A stretch of 64,000 nucleotides of DNA from Geminisphaera colitermitum TAV2 (GTDB lineage Bacteria > Verrucomicrobiota > Verrucomicrobiia > Opitutales > Opitutaceae): NCBI RefSeq assembly GCF_000171235.2, contig NZ_ABEA03000188.1, positions 52,522 to 116,521 of the forward strand, written 5' to 3'. The notes beneath the pieces are model-generated. The model was not told the DNA's origin and did no database searches. It was given only the letters and a program-made list of their open reading frames with translations. Positions 31,755 to 41,103 of the stretch are shown piece after piece. A program made the position numbers and the translations under genes. Each line of letters starts with the position of its first letter. Position 1 is the stretch's first letter.

Positions 31755-34361
31755 ATGCCCACCCTCACACCCGTCACCTCCGTCACACCCGGCGCCGATC
31801 GCCGTCTCCGCCGACTCGTTTTCGAGCTCTCGCCCAAGCCCTTCCGCGACCCGACACCTGCCGGCACCGAGGCCGTCGCCCGCGAAATCATTTCCCAATA
31901 CCACGCCCTCATCCAATCGGCCGACGCCCTCTCCTTCATGTTCTGGACCGCTGACGGCTCCGAAATCCTCGACTACCGGGGCTGCCCCGACAACGAAATC
32001 CGCTGGGCCCGATACATCGGCATCGCCAACGACGCCCCCCCCGGCACCATCCCCGGCACCCTGCACGGCACACCCCGCGTCCCCTACTGCGACAACCCTC
32101 CCCCCCCTCCCCTCACCTACGGACGCCTCCGCGACATCATTGAAACCCTCCGCCGTATCGCCACTGAAACTACAGGTAAACCCGTTACCTTTGGCACCAC
32201 CTTCGACCCCGGCCCCGAATTCGCCGATTCCGATTTCAAATACAAGCGCCACCCCGAAATCAACAAAGGCGCCATCATGGGTCACAAACAATGGCTCCAC
32301 TGTGCCTCCTCGCTCCATGCCGACGCCGTCGCCTACGCCGGTTTCCCCAACGGCATTCCCGAAGGCACGCCGCTCGGCACATTCCTCGGACGCCAGGCGC
32401 GCCACTTCATGCGCGATGTCGGTTTCGACTACATCTGGTTCTCCAACGGATTCGGATTCTCCCTCGATTCCTGGAACTGCACTGGCGAGGTATTTGACGG
32501 CACCCGTTTCGACACATCCGGCGCTCCCGCCGTCAACCGCTCCATCCTCAAATTCTGGCAGGATTTCCGCGCCGAGTGTCCCGACCACCCCATCCACACC
32601 CGCGGCAGCAACCTTTCCACCGCCATGGACCTCGCCGCGCACGCCTCCCCCATCCGCGACATCTACACCGGCGGCTTCAACCTCATCGCTCCCGTCAACT
32701 CCCCTTGGGCCGCCCTCAACCACGACTACGGCCTCGAACTCGTCGGCTGGATGTCCCACATCGCCGAACTGCCAGAGACAGTGAACAATGAAGCAGTGAA
32801 CAGTGAAACAGTGGACGGTAAAAAAAATGCCAGCACTGATCACTGTTCACTGATCACTGATCACTGTTCTTCCGTCGGGTATCCATTCCGTTACTACATC
32901 CACGACCCCTGGTGGCTCAACTCCCCCTGGCTCGACCGCTACGGACGCGAACCGCACGACATCTACCTGCCACTCGCCTGCGCCCGCATCGCGCCCGACG
33001 GACGCATCGTTCCGCCCGATTCGCTCTCGCTCCTCACCATCGACGACTCCTACGGACGCCTTCCGCGTGAAGTTCCCAACGAGATCACGCCGCATATCCA
33101 GCGCGCCCTTGCCGACTTCTCCGACGCCCCCGGCCTCCTGACCTGGGTGTACCCCTTCGACGAATACCACGACCAGACCTTCGCCACGCCCAGCCGTGCC
33201 AGCGAAGTGTTTTTTGGCGACTGGTTCATGCGCACCGCAGTCAACGCCGGACTCCCGCTCAACACCGTCGTATCCACCAAAAACTACCTTGCCACCCGCT
33301 CCGCCAACCCGGCCCTCTACGCGCAGACCAACCTCGTCACACCCGCGCCCGACGCCGGCACGCCGCTCTCCGACGCACTCCTCGCGCACATCCGCTCCGG
33401 TAGTTCCGCCCTTCTCTACGGCCCGCTCACCCATGCCGATCCGGCGCTCCTCACGCTCCTCAACCTGCGCACCGGTGCCGCCCCACTCGACGGCGAATTT
33501 TTGATTGAAACCACCCTCACGCCCGACACTCACCGCGACGGTTCCTCCTTCCCGCAAAAACTCAACTACCGCCCCCTCCTCAACGGCGGCCCCATCGACA
33601 CAGATTGGCTAAACCGTGACGCGGGCGTCCCGCCCGCATCTGTCGTCGAAACCCTAGCCACCGTCACCTGTCCGCGCACACAAGCCACGCGTCCCTTCGC
33701 CGTCACCGCCACACTTCCCGACTCCGGCGGACGGCTTATTTGGATACGCGGCGCGCTCTCCGAAACCGTCAAGAAAAGCCAAGCCCACCTCCCCACGCCC
33801 GACGATCCCGCCGAGTGGGCGCACACCGCCCGCCTCATGCGCTGGGCACTCGAAAAAACCGGCTACATTATCCGCTTCGACAAAACCACGCCCGCCACCA
33901 AAGACCCGCTCATCCTCTGCGCCCGCTCCCGCGGCGGCTGGATTTTTTCCGGTTTCACCACCAACACCACCACGGCCCTCCGCTGGCGCTTTCCGCAAGG
34001 CGTTCCCGTTCCCATCGGCGCCGACGTTGCCATCACTGCGAATGGTATTGGAGAAACGCATACGCCCGCCGCCTGGCACCGCGAATGCCGCGTCCTTGTC
34101 GAACAAGCAACACCCGGCGACGTGTCATGCCGCGAGCACCACTCCGGCGAAATTGGCATCACCCGTCGCCTCCGCATCACCGGCCTTAAAAACGCCACCA
34201 TCACCTTCCTGCCCGACACGGACTTCCCGCCCGAAGCCGTCCGCATCCAGAAGGACCAAGGCTACCTTGGCACCGGTCCCGCGATTCCCTTCCGCCGCAC
34301 CGCCGAAGGTCACTGTGTCACCACCGAACCCGTCACCGGCGAAATCTTCTGTTCCTGGTAA
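31755..34361 (+). CDS. Large protein of unknown function, possible glycoside hydrolase
   Basis: This encodes 868 aa. No signal peptide is seen, so it is probably cytoplasmic. The body has Trp/Asp/Tyr-rich barrel-like segments (ELSPKPFRDPTPAGTEAVAR, FMFWTADGSEILDYRG, FDYIWFSNGFGFSLDSWN, TRGSNLSTAMDL, VYPFDEYHDQTF), recalling TIM-barrel glycoside hydrolases. I cannot place it in a family or point to catalytic residues. Two in-frame repeat insertions interrupt it: a CAGTGAACA/CACTGATCA inverted block at 32779-32870 encoding about 30 residues, and a GCGGGCG hairpin at 33621-33637 encoding DAGVPPAS. It precedes a sugar-isomerase gene on the same strand. Confidence 0.75.
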   Translation: MPTLTPVTSVTPGADRRLRRLVFELSPKPFRDPTPAGTEAVAREIISQYHALIQSADALSFMFWTADGSEILDYRGCPDNEIRWARYIGIANDAPPGTIPGTLHGTPRVPYCDNPPPPPLTYGRLRDIIETLRRIATETTGKPVTFGTTFDPGPEFADSDFKYKRHPEINKGAIMGHKQWLHCASSLHADAVAYAGFPNGIPEGTPLGTFLGRQARHFMRDVGFDYIWFSNGFGFSLDSWNCTGEVFDGTRFDTSGAPAVNRSILKFWQDFRAECPDHPIHTRGSNLSTAMDLAAHASPIRDIYTGGFNLIAPVNSPWAALNHDYGLELVGWMSHIAELPETVNNEAVNSETVDGKKNASTDHCSLITDHCSSVGYPFRYYIHDPWWLNSPWLDRYGREPHDIYLPLACARIAPDGRIVPPDSLSLLTIDDSYGRLPREVPNEITPHIQRALADFSDAPGLLTWVYPFDEYHDQTFATPSRASEVFFGDWFMRTAVNAGLPLNTVVSTKNYLATRSANPALYAQTNLVTPAPDAGTPLSDALLAHIRSGSSALLYGPLTHADPALLTLLNLRTGAAPLDGEFLIETTLTPDTHRDGSSFPQKLNYRPLLNGGPIDTDWLNRDAGVPPASVVETLATVTCPRTQATRPFAVTATLPDSGGRLIWIRGALSETVKKSQAHLPTPDDPAEWAHTARLMRWALEKTGYIIRFDKTTPATKDPLILCARSRGGWIFSGFTTNTTTALRWRFPQGVPVPIGADVAITANGIGETHTPAAWHRECRVLVEQATPGDVSCREHHSGEIGITRRLRITGLKNATITFLPDTDFPPEAVRIQKDQGYLGTGPAIPFRRTAEGHCVTTEPVTGEIFCSW
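32779..32870. repeat. In-frame imperfect inverted repeat block
   Basis: The left side repeats CAGTGAACA / CAGTGAAACAGTG units. The right side repeats CACTGATCA / CACTGTTCA units that are complementary to the left. It lies within the 868-aa gene without breaking its frame, encoding a polar Asn/Glu/Thr then His/Cys/Ser stretch that looks out of place. Confidence 0.65.
33621..33637. repeat. Single REP-like hairpin in coding sequence
   Basis: GCGGGCG-TCC-CGCCCGC lies in frame in the 868-aa gene. A near-identical hairpin (GCGGGCG-TCT-CGCCCGC) preceded by GTGG lies at 52033-52054 between genes. Confidence 0.6.
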
Positions 34362-34365
34362 CCAC

Positions 34366-34489
34366 GTAGGGGCGTCGCTTGCGACGCCCGCGCCAGCCGG
34401 ACAACGCCACAAACAACACGCAACCTCCATCAGCACTATCCATTTCCATTCCCATCAGCACGAGCGGGCTTCGCAAGCGAAGCCCCTAC
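34366..34489. repeat. GTAG-headed REP doublet (REPIN-like) between genes
   Basis: The left arm 34366-34392 begins GTAGGGGCGTCGC and folds on itself. The right arm 34464-34489 ends GCGAAGCCCCTAC and is its near complement. The arms differ by a compensated base change (CGTCG versus CTTCG). It lies between the 868-aa gene and the isomerase gene, ending about 35 bp before the isomerase start. The same element occurs inside mnmA at 44167-44261. Confidence 0.75.
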
Positions 34490-34523
34490 CTCCCGCCTAC
34501 CTCCCACTTCTATCCAAAACCAA

Positions 34524-36065
34524 ATGAGCACCACCACCACACCAACTCCTGCCTCGCAGCTCCCCTCCCCCCCCCCCCCCCTCTCCACTGCGCCCGCACC
34601 GCGCATTGCCCGGCTTCGCCCGCTCACTGCGCGCGCCGGACTCGTTGGCATCGGCCATCACGTTTACTGGCCGCAATTCCCCGGACTCCTCGACGAGATG
34701 GTCCGCAAACAAAATCACGTCCGCCAGCGCATCGAATCGCACGGCGTCGTTGTATCCGATTTTGGGATGCTCGACACCGCCCAAGCCGCGTATGACGTCG
34801 TCCCGCGCATCAAAGCCGCCGACATCGACATCCTCTTTGTTGACATGGTCACCTACGGCACCTCCTCGACCTTCGGCATCCTCTGCCGTGAGATCAACGT
34901 GCCCATCGTGCTCGTTGCGATACAACCCCTCGCCGCGATGGACTACCCCAACGGCACGACCCACATGCAACTCTGCAACGACGACTTTTGCTCCGTGCCC
35001 GAGTTTACCGGCGTCGCCATCCGCTTCGGACGCAAACCGCCGCCCGTCATCCTCGGCCACGAAAAAGACGACCCCATCGCCGAAGCCGAACTCAAAAGCT
35101 GGTGCGGCATTGCCAAAGTCCTGCACTCCCTCCGCCGCGCCCGCCTCGGCCTCATGGGCCACGTCCTCGAGTCGATGCTCGACATGCACACCGACCCCAC
35201 CGCCATCACCGCCGCATTTGGCCCGCACGTCGTCCTCGTCGAACCCGGCGACATCCACAAACACTACCGCACGCCCGACACCGCCGCCGTCGCTGCGTGG
35301 AAAGAAAAAATCCTCTCCTTCTTCGACACCCCCGATCCGAAGTCCGACCCGCTCACCGAAAAACTCACCGCCGCCGACCTCGACACCGCCGCCCGCGCCG
35401 CCGTCGCGCTCGAAGGCTTGATCGCCGACAAAAAACTCGACGGCCTCGCCTACTACTACGAAGCCGAACCCGGCAGTGAACTACGCACGCTCGTCACCAA
35501 CCTCATCGTGGGCAACTCGCTCCTCACCGGCGCCGGATTCCCGATGTGCGGCGAATTCGACATCAAGACCTGCGTGGCGATGATGATTATGGACCGTCTC
35601 GACATCGGAGGCAGTTTCGCGGAATTCCACCCCGTGGATTTTGCGATGGACAGCGTCCTTGTCGGACACGACGGCCCGCACCACATCAACATCGCCGCCG
35701 CCAAACCCGTCATCCGGAGCCTCAAAAAATATCACGGCAAACCCGGCAGCGGAGCCGGCGTTGAATTTCAGATCAAAGAAGGCCCGATCACCATGCTCAG
35801 CATCGGTCAGAAAGCCGACGGCAAGTTCAAGTTTGTGATTGCCGAGGGCGAATCCGCCCGACGTCCCATCCCGCCGACTGGCAACACCAACACGCACGGC
35901 ATTTTTAAGCCCGACGTCCGCACCTTCCTCAAGCGCTGGGTGGCTGAAGGCCCCACGCACCACTTCGCGCTCGGCGTCGGTCACCACGCCGCCGAATTGG
36001 TGGAAATCGCCAAAATCCTCAACCTCGACCACGCCGTAGTCACCCCGCAAACGCGGGAGTTGTAG
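34524..36065 (+). CDS. L-fucose/L-arabinose isomerase-family protein
   Basis: This encodes 513 aa. After a low-complexity N-terminus, the sequence fits the fucose/arabinose isomerase fold: GLVGIGHHVYWPQFPGL, DILFVDMVTYGTSSTFG, LGLMGHVLESMLDMHTDP, GLAYYYEAEPGSEL, TGAGFPMCGEFDIKTCVAM, EFHPVDFAMDSVLVGHDGPHH and FALGVGHHAAEL. Conserved Glu/Asp/His residues in these blocks would bind the metal. The substrate cannot be told. The N-terminal PSPPPPL is encoded by a C15 tract at 34567-34581, so slippage would abolish translation. It follows the 868-aa gene in a likely operon. Confidence 0.85.
   Translation: MSTTTTPTPASQLPSPPPPLSTAPAPRIARLRPLTARAGLVGIGHHVYWPQFPGLLDEMVRKQNHVRQRIESHGVVVSDFGMLDTAQAAYDVVPRIKAADIDILFVDMVTYGTSSTFGILCREINVPIVLVAIQPLAAMDYPNGTTHMQLCNDDFCSVPEFTGVAIRFGRKPPPVILGHEKDDPIAEAELKSWCGIAKVLHSLRRARLGLMGHVLESMLDMHTDPTAITAAFGPHVVLVEPGDIHKHYRTPDTAAVAAWKEKILSFFDTPDPKSDPLTEKLTAADLDTAARAAVALEGLIADKKLDGLAYYYEAEPGSELRTLVTNLIVGNSLLTGAGFPMCGEFDIKTCVAMMIMDRLDIGGSFAEFHPVDFAMDSVLVGHDGPHHINIAAAKPVIRSLKKYHGKPGSGAGVEFQIKEGPITMLSIGQKADGKFKFVIAEGESARRPIPPTGNTNTHGIFKPDVRTFLKRWVAEGPTHHFALGVGHHAAELVEIAKILNLDHAVVTPQTREL
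34567..34581. repeat. C15 tract in the isomerase N-terminal coding region
   Basis: Fifteen consecutive C lie about 43 bases after the predicted start codon. The frame is correct at this length. Gain or loss of one base would shift the frame within the first 20 codons. Confidence 0.85.
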
Positions 36066-36094
36066 CTGATGATTGGGGGGGACGCGGACTCCCC

Positions 36095-37240
36095 CTATCC
36101 TGCTGCCGCTCTTGCGCGCAGACAGCGGCACGACTCGCGTTTCACGAGATCGGGCAACAGCAGGATTTCACGCGGCAGACGCACCACGCCGGACGTGTGA
36201 CGGTGTTTGCCGAGTCGCAACGCGAGATGCGTCAGCGTTTGCACGACGCGCGAAATGTGAATGTCAAAGGTCGTAAGCGGCGGGTCGAGTTCGGCAGTAA
36301 GGGCAAGATTATCGTAACCGATGAGGCTGATGTCGTCGGGCACCTTGAGGCCGAACTCGCGGGCGGCGCGACGTGCGCCAAGCGCCAGCCAGTCGGAGGC
36401 GCAAATGATGGCGGTGGGGCGGTTGTTGTTTGAGTTTTCGGATGCTTGTTGCAGAAGGGACAGCAACGCGGCACAGGCGCCGTCCTTGTTGCAGAGATCG
36501 GCGGGGAGTTCGATGGCCCATCCCGGATGCGATTGCAGTCCAAACTCCCTCAACGCCGCCGGGAACGCCTCGATGTATCCAAGGAAATAATACTCATCGC
36601 CGGGCCCTGTCACCATCGCGATGCGTTCGTGCCCGAGCGCGGCGAGATACTGGACTGCGGTGTTGCAGGCGTGCCGGGTGTTCGCCACGACGCAAATCTG
36701 GTCCGGGTGCGGCGATTGTTTGTCGTAGAGGAGCGCGGGGATGCCGAGCCGGTGGAGCACGTCAAACGAGTGCTGTTCAAAGTGTCCGTAAAACAGACCC
36801 ACGTCCACGTCCTGCGCCTGGCGTTCGAGTTCGGCATCGTCCTTGTAATGGAGCAGAGACATGTCCGCGCCTTCGACTTGGAGGTTGTTGCGAAGCGCGT
36901 CGATGAGTCCGATCGCAGCGGGGTTGATGTCGCGCGCCGGGCTGTAATACGGCGCAAAGAACAGTCCGACGTGCAGCGCGGGCCGCGCCATGAGAAGGCG
37001 GGCCGCGCTGTTGGGCGCGTAGTTGTGTTCGCGCGCGGCTTCGAGCACCTTGCGCCGCGTGCTTTCGCTGACGCCGCGGCGGTTGTTAAACGCCCGCGAC
37101 ACGGTGCCGACGCTGAGGCCGAGCCGCCGCGACAATTCCTGCAAGTCGATGGTCTCGACCTTGCCAGTAACGGAGGTTCCATCACCGACGCCATGCACGG
37201 CTGCGGTGTCGATCTCAGGGCTGCTCATGAAGGAGAACAT
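36095..37240 (-). CDS. LacI-family transcriptional regulator
   Basis: This encodes 381 aa. The LacI HTH is IDLQELSRRLGLSVGTVSRA followed by FNNRRGVSESTRRKV (about residues 31-65). It is preceded by a 30-residue extension that may be removed by a later start. The periplasmic-binding-like sugar domain (HVGLFFAPYYSPARDINPAA, AALGHERIAMVTGPGDEYYF, IICASDWLALGARRA, DDISLIGYDNLALTAELDPP) is complete. It is convergent to the isomerase gene and adjacent to a PEP-CTERM gene on the same strand. A role in sugar-dependent control of the surrounding catabolic genes is likely. Confidence 0.92.
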   Translation of the reverse strand: MFSFMSSPEIDTAAVHGVGDGTSVTGKVETIDLQELSRRLGLSVGTVSRAFNNRRGVSESTRRKVLEAAREHNYAPNSAARLLMARPALHVGLFFAPYYSPARDINPAAIGLIDALRNNLQVEGADMSLLHYKDDAELERQAQDVDVGLFYGHFEQHSFDVLHRLGIPALLYDKQSPHPDQICVVANTRHACNTAVQYLAALGHERIAMVTGPGDEYYFLGYIEAFPAALREFGLQSHPGWAIELPADLCNKDGACAALLSLLQQASENSNNNRPTAIICASDWLALGARRAAREFGLKVPDDISLIGYDNLALTAELDPPLTTFDIHISRVVQTLTHLALRLGKHRHTSGVVRLPREILLLPDLVKRESCRCLRARAAAG

Positions 37241-37296
37241 AGCGGGCGCTCGCTCAACGCATCAAGTGTGCGATGCGGGGCGTGACGAGATTCCGG

Positions 37297-38061
37297 TTAC
37301 CGTTTACGCTGACGGCGGGCCGCACCTGCGACGGCCAGTCCAGCGAACGCACAAATCACTGCATACGTCGAGGGCTCGGGGACGCTGTTCACAGTGTAGT
37401 CGATCACGAGTTGCGCCGCGTGCCGTCCTTCTTTGACACCCTCTCGGGAAACGAATCGGATCAATTCCCGCGCGGTTCCTGTTTCGTCCGCATTCTTGAG
37501 CAAAAGATTGACGATGGAGCCCGATGACAGCGCCGAGCCCACCCATTCAGTCAATGAGGCGGAACTCCACGAGTAGTCCACAAATGTGCCACCCTTGGTG
37601 CCAACGTTCTGGCTGGCCAAAACCGCTGCGTCGAATGTACCGCCCGGCGCCGCCCACGCCACGCTTTGGTTCTCGCGGGTGGCCCAGTTGGCTTTCGCCT
37701 CATCAAACGACTCCATCAACCGGTGCAGATTGAGCGTGAGGATTGCGTCGCCGGAATTCACATCATTGTCATCCTTCTGAATGACCAGGCTGACGGAGTT
37801 GATCGTCGCTCCGGTGGGGAGCGATACCCCCGACAGATCAAACGAGAGCAAGGCGCGAAAATCATTGGTCCCCGTTGACGCCGTCTGCCCGACAAACATG
37901 AAAGTGCCGCCGCCATTTGCGCCGGAAGTATTATTGGACTGGTCGCTGCGCAGATAGGTGTCAGCGACGACAGAAACCTCTTTCTGGGCGGCATATGCCA
38001 TGCCAGCGAGGACGGAAAACGCATAGAACGCGCCGAGTATTTTTATAAGTTTATTATTCAT
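37297..38061 (-). CDS. PEP-CTERM exported protein with DNRLRE-like domain
   Basis: This encodes 254 aa. A signal peptide (about residues 1-25) is followed by a beta-sandwich of the DNRLRE/carbohydrate-binding type (VSVVADTYLRSDQSNNTSGA, RALLSFDLSGVSLPTGATIN, SVSLVIQKDD, LHRLMESFDEAKANWATREN). The C-terminal sorting signal is SVPEPSTYAVICAFAGLAVA with a basic RRQRKR end. PEP-CTERM proteins are processed by an exosortase, encoded elsewhere, and go to the cell surface or matrix. It is transcribed away from a pseudopilin gene. Confidence 0.88.
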   Translation of the reverse strand: MNNKLIKILGAFYAFSVLAGMAYAAQKEVSVVADTYLRSDQSNNTSGANGGGTFMFVGQTASTGTNDFRALLSFDLSGVSLPTGATINSVSLVIQKDDNDVNSGDAILTLNLHRLMESFDEAKANWATRENQSVAWAAPGGTFDAAVLASQNVGTKGGTFVDYSWSSASLTEWVGSALSSGSIVNLLLKNADETGTARELIRFVSREGVKEGRHAAQLVIDYTVNSVPEPSTYAVICAFAGLAVAGAARRQRKR

Positions 38062-38342
38062 AGTGTGTTGTGTTCAGGGTTCATCATTTGTCGGGATTGA
38101 CGAAAGAAAAACGCAATCGCTTGCGCTTATTTACGCAATAAAAATCGGATTAATTTTAAAATCATCCCATTGAGTAATATGTTTAAGGCATGGTTATGGC
38201 TGCTTCATTTCAGAGGAAAAATCAAAAAATAGAGAGAAATTTCTAGTTTTTTGAAAAATTATTGACGAACGTAACCGCTTGCGCATTGCATCGAAATCGG
38301 AAACGAAATTCCGATATCACTCCGCAACCTCCATCTCTCATT
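38062..38342. other. Divergent intergenic region, AT-rich
   Basis: About 280 bp lie between the PEP-CTERM gene (leftward) and the pseudopilin gene (rightward). The part at 38100-38260 is clearly AT-rich and presumably contains both promoters. No repeat or RNA gene was recognised. Confidence 0.45.
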
Positions 38343-39065
38343 ATGATCCCCCCCCCCGTCGCCGCCCGAACCGGTAAGCATCGCGCCGCCTTTACGCTTA
38401 TCGAATTGCTGACCGTCATCGCAATCATCGGCATCCTTGCCGCCATCATAATCCCCACGGTTGGCAAAGTCCGGCAGACCGCCACCCGCGCCCAATGCAT
38501 CTCCAATCTTCGGCAAACCGGCTTGGCGATCATCAGCTTTGCCAACGACAACAAAGATTATTTGCCTGGGGGCCGCGGCGTTGGTTTGCGTGGAACCATT
38601 TCGCCCATCGTTACGATTGGCAGCAGCGCAGACCCATACTCTCTCGTCACCCACATCGCTCCCTACATTATGAGCAACCTGCCAGCCACCGCCGGCGCCA
38701 CCGCCCGGCTGGACGTGCTCATCTGCCCGGGTCGCCAGCGCATCATGCCCATCACCGGCCCCCAACCCTCCTACCTTTCAAACAACGGTGGAGCCGCGCT
38801 CGCTGGCGGAGGCAAGGCGCGTCCTTTGGGCTACAGCGACCAGCTCCAGCTTCCCCGCCGCATGGCCGAGTTTGCCTCCACCTCACGCACGGCGCTGATC
38901 TTCGACTTGGACAACGCCATCTGGAAACGACTCGGCGCCACCTCAACCGACGTCCCTGGCAATCCCGTGCACGGCAACGTCCGCAATTTCCTCTTTGCCG
39001 ATGCCCACGTCCAAACCATCACCGGCAACGACTACGATCCGCTCCTCGTCATCAAAAACCCCTGA
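38343..39065 (+). CDS. Pseudopilin-like exported protein (prepilin-type N-terminus)
   Basis: This encodes 240 aa from ATG 38343. The first codons include a C10 tract encoding PPP. The prepilin signal (GKHRAAFTLIELLTVIAIIG, then ILAAIIIPTVG) has a cleavage site after the Ala preceding Phe and conserved Glu at mature position 5. The globular part (RAQCISNLRQTGLAIISFAN, and FADAHVQTITGNDYDPLLV at the end) matches the short pseudopilins abundant in Planctomycetes and Verrucomicrobia. Such proteins are processed by a prepilin peptidase and linked to type II secretion or surface assembly. It precedes a lyase gene. Confidence 0.85.
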   Translation: MIPPPVAARTGKHRAAFTLIELLTVIAIIGILAAIIIPTVGKVRQTATRAQCISNLRQTGLAIISFANDNKDYLPGGRGVGLRGTISPIVTIGSSADPYSLVTHIAPYIMSNLPATAGATARLDVLICPGRQRIMPITGPQPSYLSNNGGAALAGGGKARPLGYSDQLQLPRRMAEFASTSRTALIFDLDNAIWKRLGATSTDVPGNPVHGNVRNFLFADAHVQTITGNDYDPLLVIKNP

Positions 39066-39081
39066 TCCTGCCCTCCCCCCT

Positions 39082-39094
39082 CCCCCCCCCCCCC
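39082..39094. repeat. C13 tract upstream of the heparinase-like gene
   Basis: Thirteen C lie 38 bp before the start codon of the lyase gene. They are preceded by a further interrupted C run. Confidence 0.8.
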
Positions 39095-39132
39095 GCCCCT
39101 CCTCCCCACGGCTCTCCATCCTATTTCCCTCC

Positions 39133-41103
39133 ATGCACCTGCCTCTTGCACTCATGACCCTTGTGGCCATCACAACCAGCCTGCAAAGCGCGTCAGCACC
39201 AGTGGTGCCAGCCACCCGTCCGCTCCCGCCCCTCTCCGCTGCCAGAATTGAGCAGATAAGCGCCTGGCTTCCCGACGCCCCGACGCACTTCGCCCCCCCC
39301 TTCACAGACCGCGCCTTCTGGTCTCCTTGGACACAGACCCCGGCCGGACGTGCCATCATCACCCAAGCCGCGACGCTCTCCACCACCCCCCAACCCCTGC
39401 TCACCGAAACCCTCTTCGACGACTTCAAACGCACAGGCAACCGCAACACCTACGAAAAACCCTTCAACGAACGCATGGTGCGCCTCGGCATCCTCACCTT
39501 TGCCGAAGGACTCGAAAACGAGGGGCGTCATCTTCCGCAAATTCACAAGGAATTTGCCGCCATCCTCGACGAACCCTCCTGGGCCGCCTCCGCCCACGCC
39601 GGACGCCAGCGCACGTCATGGAAATCCAACTACGACAACGTTGACCTCGCCGCCGCCGCCCGCGCCTGGAGCCTCGCCACCATCGACTGGCTCCTCTCCG
39701 ACCGGCTCCCCCCCGGCCTTCGCACCCGCCTTCGCAAGGAAGTCCGCGCCCGCGTCCTCGAACCCTATCTCCTTCGCGCCCGTGCCCACGAAGCGGATAC
39801 AAATTTTGGCTGGATGAACGTCGGCCACAACTGGAACCCTGTCTGCAATGCCGGCGTCATGGGCGCGGCCCTGCTCCTCCTCGACCCGCGATGCGAACGC
39901 CACGAGCAAGCCGAGTTTGTCGCCGCCTTCGAAGCCTACGCGCCCGCCTATCTCGCCGGATTTGGCGACGATGGTTACTGCGTGGAAAGCCTCGGTTACT
40001 GGAATTACGGTTTTGGTCATTTCATCCTCGGTTCCGAAACCATCCGCCGTGTGACAGGCGGACGGCTCGATTTGCTCAACCATCTCAAGACACGCGCCAT
40101 CGCCGGGTTCGGGCTTCGCTGGGAAATCGCCGGCGGATTATATCCGGCATTCGGAGACGTCACACCGGGCCACAAACCCGCTCCCTGGATACTCGATTTT
40201 TCCGCCAGCCGGTTCCGGCTCGGCGCCACCACCGGCTCGCCCGCCTCCTTTGACGCCCCGCATCCGCTCGGTCCGCACCTCTATCGCGTGCTGTTCGACC
40301 TCACGATTCCGCGCCCACGGGAGCAGCAAAAAAACGAAAATCGCCTCGCCCTGCGCGACTGGTTTCCCGATGGCGGCGCGCTCATTTCACGCCCCGTCCG
40401 GCCTGCCACCGGCCTGGCTGTCGCCATGAAAGGCGGCCACAATCTGCAACCCCACAATCACAACGACCTTGGCTCGTTTGTCATCGTCAACAACGGCCAA
40501 CTCATTCTTAGCGACCTCGGCGCGGACAGCTACACGCGAGCGCTCTTTCACCCCGAACAACGCTACACCAGCGCCCTCAACAACTCATTCGGACACCCCG
40601 TTCCCCGTGTCGCTGGAAAACTCCAGCGCACCAGCAAGGACGCCCGAGCCGAAACCGTAAGCCTCGATTTCACCGATACCCGCGATCTTTGGGAAATCGA
40701 CATCACCTCTGCCTATACGCCTGACGTTCCCTCGCTCAAACGCCTCACTCGCACCTTCATTCTCACCCGTGACGACAACTCCGCGACCGCCACCGGAGGA
40801 TGTTTCGAAATCATTGACCGCGTGAAATTCGAAACACCACAAGCATTCGGCAATGCCCTCATCCTCGACCCGCGCCAACACCATGCCTTCGAAGACCGAA
40901 ACATGCTCCGCGTGCAACGCGGCAAACAATCGCTGCGCGTCACCTGGACTGCCATCGCTGATGGAAAATCCGTTCAACTCCACACCAACAGTGAACCTCT
41001 TTACGGCATCATTCCGGACCAAGCCCCCAAGGGCAAACGTCTCGGTTTCGATCTCCAAGAACCTGCCGGAGACGCCGAGATTCACCTCCTCCTCACACCA
41101 TGA
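39133..41103 (+). CDS. Heparinase II/III-like polysaccharide lyase
   Basis: This encodes 656 aa from ATG 39133 (signal peptide MHLPLALMTLVAITTSLQSA). The N-terminal (alpha/alpha) toroid part includes FGWMNVGHNWNPVCNAGVMG and DDGYCVESLGYWNYGFGHFI. The heparinase II/III beta-sandwich has GGHNLQPHNHNDLGSFVIVN and LSDLGADSYTRALFHPEQRY, with His/Tyr candidates for catalysis. It would cleave uronic-acid-containing polysaccharides by elimination in the periplasm or outside. The next gene, also lyase-like, overlaps it by 4 bp. Confidence 0.88.
   Translation: MHLPLALMTLVAITTSLQSASAPVVPATRPLPPLSAARIEQISAWLPDAPTHFAPPFTDRAFWSPWTQTPAGRAIITQAATLSTTPQPLLTETLFDDFKRTGNRNTYEKPFNERMVRLGILTFAEGLENEGRHLPQIHKEFAAILDEPSWAASAHAGRQRTSWKSNYDNVDLAAAARAWSLATIDWLLSDRLPPGLRTRLRKEVRARVLEPYLLRARAHEADTNFGWMNVGHNWNPVCNAGVMGAALLLLDPRCERHEQAEFVAAFEAYAPAYLAGFGDDGYCVESLGYWNYGFGHFILGSETIRRVTGGRLDLLNHLKTRAIAGFGLRWEIAGGLYPAFGDVTPGHKPAPWILDFSASRFRLGATTGSPASFDAPHPLGPHLYRVLFDLTIPRPREQQKNENRLALRDWFPDGGALISRPVRPATGLAVAMKGGHNLQPHNHNDLGSFVIVNNGQLILSDLGADSYTRALFHPEQRYTSALNNSFGHPVPRVAGKLQRTSKDARAETVSLDFTDTRDLWEIDITSAYTPDVPSLKRLTRTFILTRDDNSATATGGCFEIIDRVKFETPQAFGNALILDPRQHHAFEDRNMLRVQRGKQSLRVTWTAIADGKSVQLHTNSEPLYGIIPDQAPKGKRLGFDLQEPAGDAEIHLLLTP

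Noticed and set aside
38995..39132. N-terminal extension of the heparinase-like protein
   Set aside because: It overlaps the end of the pseudopilin gene and a C13 tract. A proper signal peptide starts at ATG 39133.
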